Below are positions 59,722 through 64,000 of a DNA stretch of 64,000 nucleotides, in pieces (within the stretch, counting starts at the first letter, position 1; the number at the start of each line of letters is the position of its first letter). The position numbers and the translations under genes were made by a program. The notes under the pieces were generated by a model, which was given only the letters and a program-made list of their open reading frames with translations, had not been told where the DNA came from and made no database searches. Source of the stretch: Clostridia bacterium (GTDB lineage Bacteria > Bacillota > Clostridia > Christensenellales > Pumilibacteraceae); contig JAAWDP010000014.1 in NCBI GenBank assembly GCA_022793815.1, forward strand, positions 1 to 64,000, given 5' to 3'.

Positions 59722-61389
59722 TTACAAATGCGCTTTTATCGTTTTGGCTACGTTAATGAAATGGTCGGCGACACGTTCCGCTCCCGTGACGAACGACAGA
59801 TACAGCGAACCGACTTCGGGCGCGGAGTTGCTCAGCCGCCGCAGGTGTCTGTCGGTCATTTCGGCGCTCATGCTGTCCACGGCGTCCTCTATGCGATATG
59901 CCTCTTCCAGCGCACTGCGGTCGCGTTTTTCGTAGGCGGTCATTACTTTTGAATAAAGCTCCCGTATAAGCATATTCAGGCTCTTTATTTCCTCGATTGC
60001 TTCCGCGGAAAAAGTTTCGTTTGTTTCTTTCAGTTTGTCTGCGTATTCGACTATATTTTCGGCGTAGTCGCCGATACGTTCGAGGTCCGTCAGGGTTTTG
60101 AAAGTGGTCGCAAGATATATCCGGTCCTTTTCGCTGAGTTCCGACTTCATCAGCCGCGCGACATATCGCGTCAAATGTTTGTTTACGAAATTAAGCTGCT
60201 CTTCGTTTGCTCGGAATCCGTCGGCTTTTTCGTAATTAAGCGTACACAGAATATCGCATGCGATATCGAAGTTTGTTACGGCGGTTTGAGCCATATTCAC
60301 TATTTCGCGCTTTGTCTGCTGTACGGCGATAGGCGGAGTTTTAAGCATGTGCTCGTCCGCAAACACCAAACGCGGCTCGGCGGTGGCGGCGCTTTGACCT
60401 GCTTTGTCGGGAATTATAAGCGCTACCAGTTTTACCAGCAGATTTGTCAGCGGCAACACCGCGATGACCGTCGCCAAGTTGAAGACGGTATGGAACATCG
60501 CCAATTGCAGCTGCGGAGTATGCGGCAGCATTTTCGAGAAAATAAATCCGTAGTCTATTCCGCCGAAATTCAGAAACAGCCCGATAAGCATGAAAATCGC
60601 AACGCCCGCCACGTTGAAAATAAGGTGAATAAGCGCCGTCCGCTTTGCGTTTTTCGTGCTGGTCAGACCCGCAATCAATGCGGTGACGCACGTTCCTATA
60701 TTTGAACCCATGGTGATGTAAATGCCTTGATTCAGCGTTATGAGTCCCGTTACCGTCATGGTAATCGCCATAGAGGTCATTGCGGACGAGCTCTGTACGA
60801 GCGCGGTTAAAAGCGCGCCGATAAGAACGAGCAGGAAGGGGTTTTCGAACATCGCAAGAAAATTTCTGACGCTGTCCAGTTCCGAAAATTTACTCATTGC
60901 GCCGCTCATCATCGACAGCCCCACGAACAGCATGCCGAAACCTGCCAGAATGCCGCCGATTTTCTGCGCACGGTCGTGTTTGGCGAACGCAAGAACAAAT
61001 GCGCCCGCGCCTGCCAGCGCGCCGAAAATCACCGACGTCGAAATGGCTCCGCTGCCGAACATGCCCAGCGCCACAAGCTGACCCGTAATGGTTGTGCCTA
61101 TATTTGCACCGAAAATCACCGTGGCGGCTTGCATAAGCGACATAATGCCCGCATTGACAAAGCCTATGACCATGACCGTGGTTGCGCTGGAACTCTGTAT
61201 TGCGGCAGTCGCCGCCGCGCCCACGCCCACGCCGAGCAGCTTGCTTTTGGATGTTTTCGCAAACAGCGCTTTCAGCTTGCGCGAGCCCAGCGATTCAAGA
61301 TTCGAGCTCATCATCGTACAGGCAATCAGAAAAATTCCTATACCCGCTATAAGCGACAGCACCGATGTGGCTATTTCGACGGCATTCAT
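59722..61389 (-). CDS. Na+/phosphate cotransporter with PhoU-like domain (NptA type)
   Basis: A 555-residue protein. The membrane part (about 1-330) has the two inverted repeats marked by QSSSATTVMVIGFVN and QSSSAMTSMAIT, the signature of PNaS/NptA transporters. A cytosolic PhoU-like helical domain follows (about 350-550; LTDLERIGDYAENI). It imports phosphate with sodium. It lies 19 bp after the exchanger gene at 61409 and so is likely co-transcribed from the riboswitch-controlled promoter. Confidence 0.93.
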   Translation of the reverse strand: MNAVEIATSVLSLIAGIGIFLIACTMMSSNLESLGSRKLKALFAKTSKSKLLGVGVGAAATAAIQSSSATTVMVIGFVNAGIMSLMQAATVIFGANIGTTITGQLVALGMFGSGAISTSVIFGALAGAGAFVLAFAKHDRAQKIGGILAGFGMLFVGLSMMSGAMSKFSELDSVRNFLAMFENPFLLVLIGALLTALVQSSSAMTSMAITMTVTGLITLNQGIYITMGSNIGTCVTALIAGLTSTKNAKRTALIHLIFNVAGVAIFMLIGLFLNFGGIDYGFIFSKMLPHTPQLQLAMFHTVFNLATVIAVLPLTNLLVKLVALIIPDKAGQSAATAEPRLVFADEHMLKTPPIAVQQTKREIVNMAQTAVTNFDIACDILCTLNYEKADGFRANEEQLNFVNKHLTRYVARLMKSELSEKDRIYLATTFKTLTDLERIGDYAENIVEYADKLKETNETFSAEAIEEIKSLNMLIRELYSKVMTAYEKRDRSALEEAYRIEDAVDSMSAEMTDRHLRRLSNSAPEVGSLYLSFVTGAERVADHFINVAKTIKAHL

Positions 61390-61408
61390 ATAATTTTCTC
61401 CTTTGCAG

Positions 61409-62392
61409 TCAGTTTCTTATAATTATGTACGAAAAATACGCGGCGTATAAAAGTATCAGCAAAGCGCCCTGCCACCGGCGTATCTTTTTGGAAAACAGCG
61501 CGCATGCAAGCAGGATTATTCCGGAGCCCAAAAGAACAAGCATATCGGCAAACATGTCCGCGCCGACGGCGGGAGGACTTATTACCGACGACGTTCCGAG
61601 AATAAAAAGTATGTTGAAGATGTTCGAGCCTATGACGTTTCCCACGGCGATATCGGTTTCTTTTTTCACGGAAGCCACTATGCTTGTCACAAGCTCGGGT
61701 AAAGACGTACCTATGGCGACGACGGTCAGTCCCACAAGCATTTCGCTCATGCCGAATGTTTTCGCAATTACGGACGCATTGTCTACCACAAGAGTGCCTC
61801 CGCCGATTACTCCCGCAAGTCCCGAAACCGCAAAAACGATATTCAGCCACAGGGGACGGTCGGTTTTCGGGGACGGAAGGGCAGGGGATTGCTCTTGCGT
61901 ACAGACTTCGGACTGCTTGCCGCCGCGCTTGGAGCGTATTATCAGAAATGCAGTGTAAAGCGCGAACAGCGCGAGAAGAACGATACCTTCGGCAATGTCC
62001 AGAGTGTACGGAGTTATGACGAAGGCAAACAAAAGCAACAGCAAATACAGCCCCGCCGTAATGGGAATGTCGTATTTGCGCATATCGTTGCTTACGGTCA
62101 GTTCGGCGACAAGCGCGCTTATGCCGAGAATCGGCAGCGTATTGAACAGATTCGAACCGACCACGTTTCCGACCGCCAAATCGTTCATCCCGTTTAACGA
62201 CCCGATAATGCCCACCGACGCTTCGGGCGCGCTCGTTCCCATGGAAACGAGGGTCAGTCCTATGATAAGCGGCGGTATGCGCAAAGCGGTCGCGATTCCT
62301 TTCGAGCCGTCGACGAAAAAATCCGCGCCCTTTATGAGCAGAGCCAGACCCAAAGTCATACCTAATATCGGTAAAACGATGTCCGTAAACAA
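61409..62392 (-). CDS. Ca2+/Na+-type cation exchanger (YrbG family)
   Basis: A 327-residue CaCA-family antiporter with the paired repeats SMGTSAPEASVGII...GNVVGSNLFN and AIGTSLPELVTSI...GNVIGSNIFN that hold the cation-binding Glu residues, about ten helices, and a cytosolic loop near 160-185. The TTG start follows GGGAGG by 8 bases. The long leader carries a probable Mn2+-type riboswitch, so Mn2+ export or Mn/Ca homeostasis is more likely than plain Ca2+ exchange. Confidence 0.92.
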   Translation of the reverse strand: MFTDIVLPILGMTLGLALLIKGADFFVDGSKGIATALRIPPLIIGLTLVSMGTSAPEASVGIIGSLNGMNDLAVGNVVGSNLFNTLPILGISALVAELTVSNDMRKYDIPITAGLYLLLLLFAFVITPYTLDIAEGIVLLALFALYTAFLIIRSKRGGKQSEVCTQEQSPALPSPKTDRPLWLNIVFAVSGLAGVIGGGTLVVDNASVIAKTFGMSEMLVGLTVVAIGTSLPELVTSIVASVKKETDIAVGNVIGSNIFNILFILGTSSVISPPAVGADMFADMLVLLGSGIILLACALFSKKIRRWQGALLILLYAAYFSYIIIRN

Positions 62393-62408
62393 CGGCGATA
62401 CCTCCCGA

Positions 62409-62458
62409 AAAAGATAAAGAGACCTTTACCGAAAACATGCAAGTTTGGTAAAAGTCTC
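62409..62458 (-). terminator. Leader terminator of the exchanger mRNA
   Basis: On the minus strand GAGACTTTTACC pairs with GGTAAAGGTCTC (one G-U), followed by TTTATCTTTTT. The 5' arm overlaps the 3' side of the riboswitch closing helix, giving a mutually exclusive on/off pair. Confidence 0.8.
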
Positions 62459-62541
62459 GAAATTTAAGTACTTTCCGAGTGCTTTCGAAGCACTGTATTG
62501 ACGGTCGGCACACGTAAAAACGCTTTCTACTCCCTTTTAAG
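62447..62541 (-). promoter_or_regulatory. Probable yybP-ykoY (Mn2+) riboswitch
   Basis: The leader contains TTAAAAGGGAGTAG (62528-62541) and the 3' partner CGAGACTTTTA, the pairing pattern of yybP-ykoY RNAs (AAGGGGAGUAG ... GACCUUU). A CGTCAATAC element and a hairpin AGTGCTTCGAAAGCACT lie between them. These match the layout of this riboswitch class, which senses Mn2+ and turns on metal exporters by preventing a terminator. I have not aligned it to a covariance model. Confidence 0.65.
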
Positions 62542-62584
62542 GATATGAATTTGTGCGTCGGATAAACATTTACCCGACGCACTC

Positions 62585-62614
62585 ATTATACTTGACGGAA
62601 GCGGTCTTTGTCAA
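62585..62614 (-). promoter_or_regulatory. Promoter of the exchanger/phosphate transporter operon
   Basis: On the minus strand TTGACA (62609-62614), 18 bp, TATAAT (62585-62590). A stable hairpin (GTGCGTCGG with its complement, 62553-62582) begins at the predicted transcript 5' end. Confidence 0.8.
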
Positions 62615-62622
62615 CGGTTTTT

Positions 62623-63909
62623 TCAATCCAATTTTTTCAAATTGTTTTCTATTCTCGTGACAAGCGAACTCATGTACGTAATGTCGTCTTTCCATTCGTT
62701 GTACTTGGCTTTTATGGTGGCTATGTTCATTTTGCGCATAAACGGGTCTTTCATGTAAATGCACTTTTCACTCAGCGCAATCATGTATTCCTGTTCGAAT
62801 TTCGTAATGAGGTAGGCATTTTCGGGATATACGGAAGCGTAAGCCGTTCTCAACTTGTTCCTTGCGTCCACGGACAAATCGAGATATTTCAAAAATGATT
62901 CTTCGTCGCCGAAAAACTGCTGATAAAGGTGCGCGATGTCGTTGTATATGTAAGCGCGTATCAGTTGTATAAGACACTTGTCCTCGGGGCATTGCCGTTC
63001 CAAATCGTCCGTCAGCGAAAGCGTCTGCCGAAAATACGATAAAGCTTTTTCCTTGCAGATATCCGTCATTTCGCCGTCGAGGTCATCGTTTTTCAAAAAC
63101 AGCAGATAAGCCAGTCCGTAAGCGTCGCAGCACAGTATATCGGTTATGAAGTCCAGAGTATCGCCGTCGCCGTGTTTTCGCGCCAGCGTTCCTTCGAACG
63201 CCTGCGCGCATTCGAAGAAAGCGGTTTGAGGCAGGGGTTTCGACATTATCGCGCTTTTCAAAAATACGTCGTTGTACGCTTTCGCAAAGCGTATCGCATC
63301 ACCCGTTGCGGCGGTCGCGCTCATTCGCGCCAATCTCGTATTGAAATATTCGATATCGTTGTAATAGTACGCGGCAAGACAGCCGAGCACTATGTTTTCG
63401 CGGCGGTGGCGCTCGGACGTTCTCAGCTCTTCCTTTTCGAAAGTTTGCCTGATATAGCGCCAGCCGTCTATGATGTCGAAATAGTTTTTATTCGAGTTTT
63501 TAACGCTGTCTTTCAAAAAGCGTTCGCATATTCTCTGCGCCAAATCCCTGTCGCCGTTTTCGCCGCTTTCCGTTCTCGATATTTCGGTCGCCCACACGCC
63601 CAGCAAGTCGCTCGGCAATTCGCGCACGGACTTGTTAATCATGTATACGTGAATGTCGGTAACTTTCATTCGCGCTATGATATATCCCCATTCGAAAAAC
63701 AGATTGGGGCTCAAAACCCCGTCATGCTCCTCGACAAGCAGTATGGCACAGTCGCATTCGTTTATCTGTCCGATTACCTGCGTGCCTATGTGCAGACCGG
63801 TAGGTGAGCCGCCGCCGACCACCACGTCGAAATTCTTATCTTTGAGGTATGCCTTTATTTCGTAGGCGAGGGGCTGATTTCCGCCCCAGCCGCAAAATAC
63901 TTTGTACAT
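62623..63909 (-). CDS. TIR-like (CAP12/PF10137-type) protein with helical C-terminal domain
   Basis: A 428-residue soluble protein. The first ~125 residues match the TIR-like 'predicted nucleotide-binding' family: MYKVFCGWGG, a strand with CAILLVEEHDG, the SPNLFFEWGY motif that would hold the catalytic Glu (E73), and ELPSDLLGV. Relatives act as NAD-cleaving effectors in CBASS-like and other anti-phage systems. The remaining ~300 residues are helical and TPR-like without a recognised family. GAGAGAGG precedes the ATG, and an upstream gene ends 15 bp before it. A defence role is inferred from family and context. Confidence 0.7.
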   Translation of the reverse strand: MYKVFCGWGGNQPLAYEIKAYLKDKNFDVVVGGGSPTGLHIGTQVIGQINECDCAILLVEEHDGVLSPNLFFEWGYIIARMKVTDIHVYMINKSVRELPSDLLGVWATEISRTESGENGDRDLAQRICERFLKDSVKNSNKNYFDIIDGWRYIRQTFEKEELRTSERHRRENIVLGCLAAYYYNDIEYFNTRLARMSATAATGDAIRFAKAYNDVFLKSAIMSKPLPQTAFFECAQAFEGTLARKHGDGDTLDFITDILCCDAYGLAYLLFLKNDDLDGEMTDICKEKALSYFRQTLSLTDDLERQCPEDKCLIQLIRAYIYNDIAHLYQQFFGDEESFLKYLDLSVDARNKLRTAYASVYPENAYLITKFEQEYMIALSEKCIYMKDPFMRKMNIATIKAKYNEWKDDITYMSSLVTRIENNLKKLD

Positions 63910-63924
63910 CGCCCGATTCCTCTC

Positions 63925-64000
63925 TCAATAATTAGTTCGGTTCTTTATTTGCATGTATTCGTCATAAAGTTCCAAGCAGGCATCGCGGTCGATGCAAATA
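63925..64000 (-). CDS. 3' end of a gene continuing beyond the window
   Basis: The last 24 codons of a minus-strand frame ending at 63925 read ICIDRDACLELYDEYMQIKN and four more residues before TGA. The stop is 15 bp before the TIR-like start, consistent with one operon. The fragment is too short to name a family. It could be the partner of the TIR-like effector. Confidence 0.5.
   Translation of the reverse strand, partial: ICIDRDACLELYDEYMQIKNRTNY

Noticed and set aside
61386..62582. Minus-strand 398-codon frame overlapping the cation exchanger gene
   Set aside because: It is a frame shadow of the exchanger, which has both conserved repeats, and it would run through the riboswitch.
1..64000. 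CRISPR arrays, insertion sequences, integrases, replication origin
   Set aside because: No regularly spaced direct repeats, transposase or recombinase frames, or DnaA-box clusters were seen on reading both strands.

Overview
The window looks like a chromosomal piece of a Gram-positive, spore-lineage Clostridia-type bacterium (Bacillota), probably an uncultured gut or animal-associated lineage. The support is clean TTGACA/TATAAT promoters, strong Shine-Dalgarno sites with GTG and TTG starts, many lipoproteins with LxAC lipoboxes, spmA-spmB, AgrA/AgrC-like two-component systems and Bacillota-type operon order. GC looks close to 50 percent by eye. Species cannot be named from the sequence. No CRISPR array, insertion sequence or integrase was seen.

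Layout. 1-148: tRNA-Thr material on the minus strand (one gene cut by the window edge, plus an exact duplicate of its 5' half). 475-8515: locus 1, a LytTR regulator and GHKL kinase pair, a small two-helix membrane protein, a membrane-anchored GH3-type glycosidase, a carbohydrate-binding lipoprotein and a small lipoprotein. 8570-9726: spmB-spmA (minus). 9940-13922: a GH2-fold protein without catalytic glutamates, and a lipoprotein with beta-propeller-like repeats. 14252-15106: rplM-rpsI. 15281-22340: locus 2, with the same order as locus 1. 22491-22660: a promoter, structured RNA and terminator without a clear gene. 22746-24335: ABC-F protein. 24408-40181: locus 3, a third LytTR/GHKL pair followed by two carbohydrate-binding lipoproteins interleaved with three GH3-type proteins. 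40361-49624: a Rho-like protein without an ATPase site, then pheA, secA, prfB, tsaD, mnmA, a short MGMT protein and an Mrp-type Fe-S carrier. 49709-50737: a zinc-type dehydrogenase. 50952-56897: a hybrid kinase, an HD-GYP/GGDEF regulator and an HPt protein. 57043-57238: tRNA-Met and tRNA-Glu. 57317-57964: SIMPL-domain protein. 58063-62392 (minus): MATE exporter, remnant of a TIR gene, Na/phosphate cotransporter and a Ca/Na-type exchanger behind a probable Mn2+ (yybP-ykoY) riboswitch. 62623-64000 (minus): a TIR-like defence-type protein and the tail of the gene before it.

The most unusual content is the threefold sensor/surface-glycosidase module. Each locus pairs an AgrC/ComD-type kinase and LytTR regulator with circularly permuted GH3 proteins. 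Four of the five GH3 proteins are held to the membrane at both ends and the fifth is a lipoprotein. They sit with lipoproteins carrying Ig-like and CBM6/35-like domains. The promoters before GH3 operons 1 and 2 carry direct repeats with an exact 21-bp period, the geometry expected for LytTR dimers. Three G9 tracts lie in promoter spacers or at a regulator/kinase junction of this island, and a G6 tract lies in a fourth promoter, which suggests phase variation. I read this as a switchable, signal-controlled set of cell-surface glycan-handling complexes. That is an inference from architecture, not a demonstrated function.
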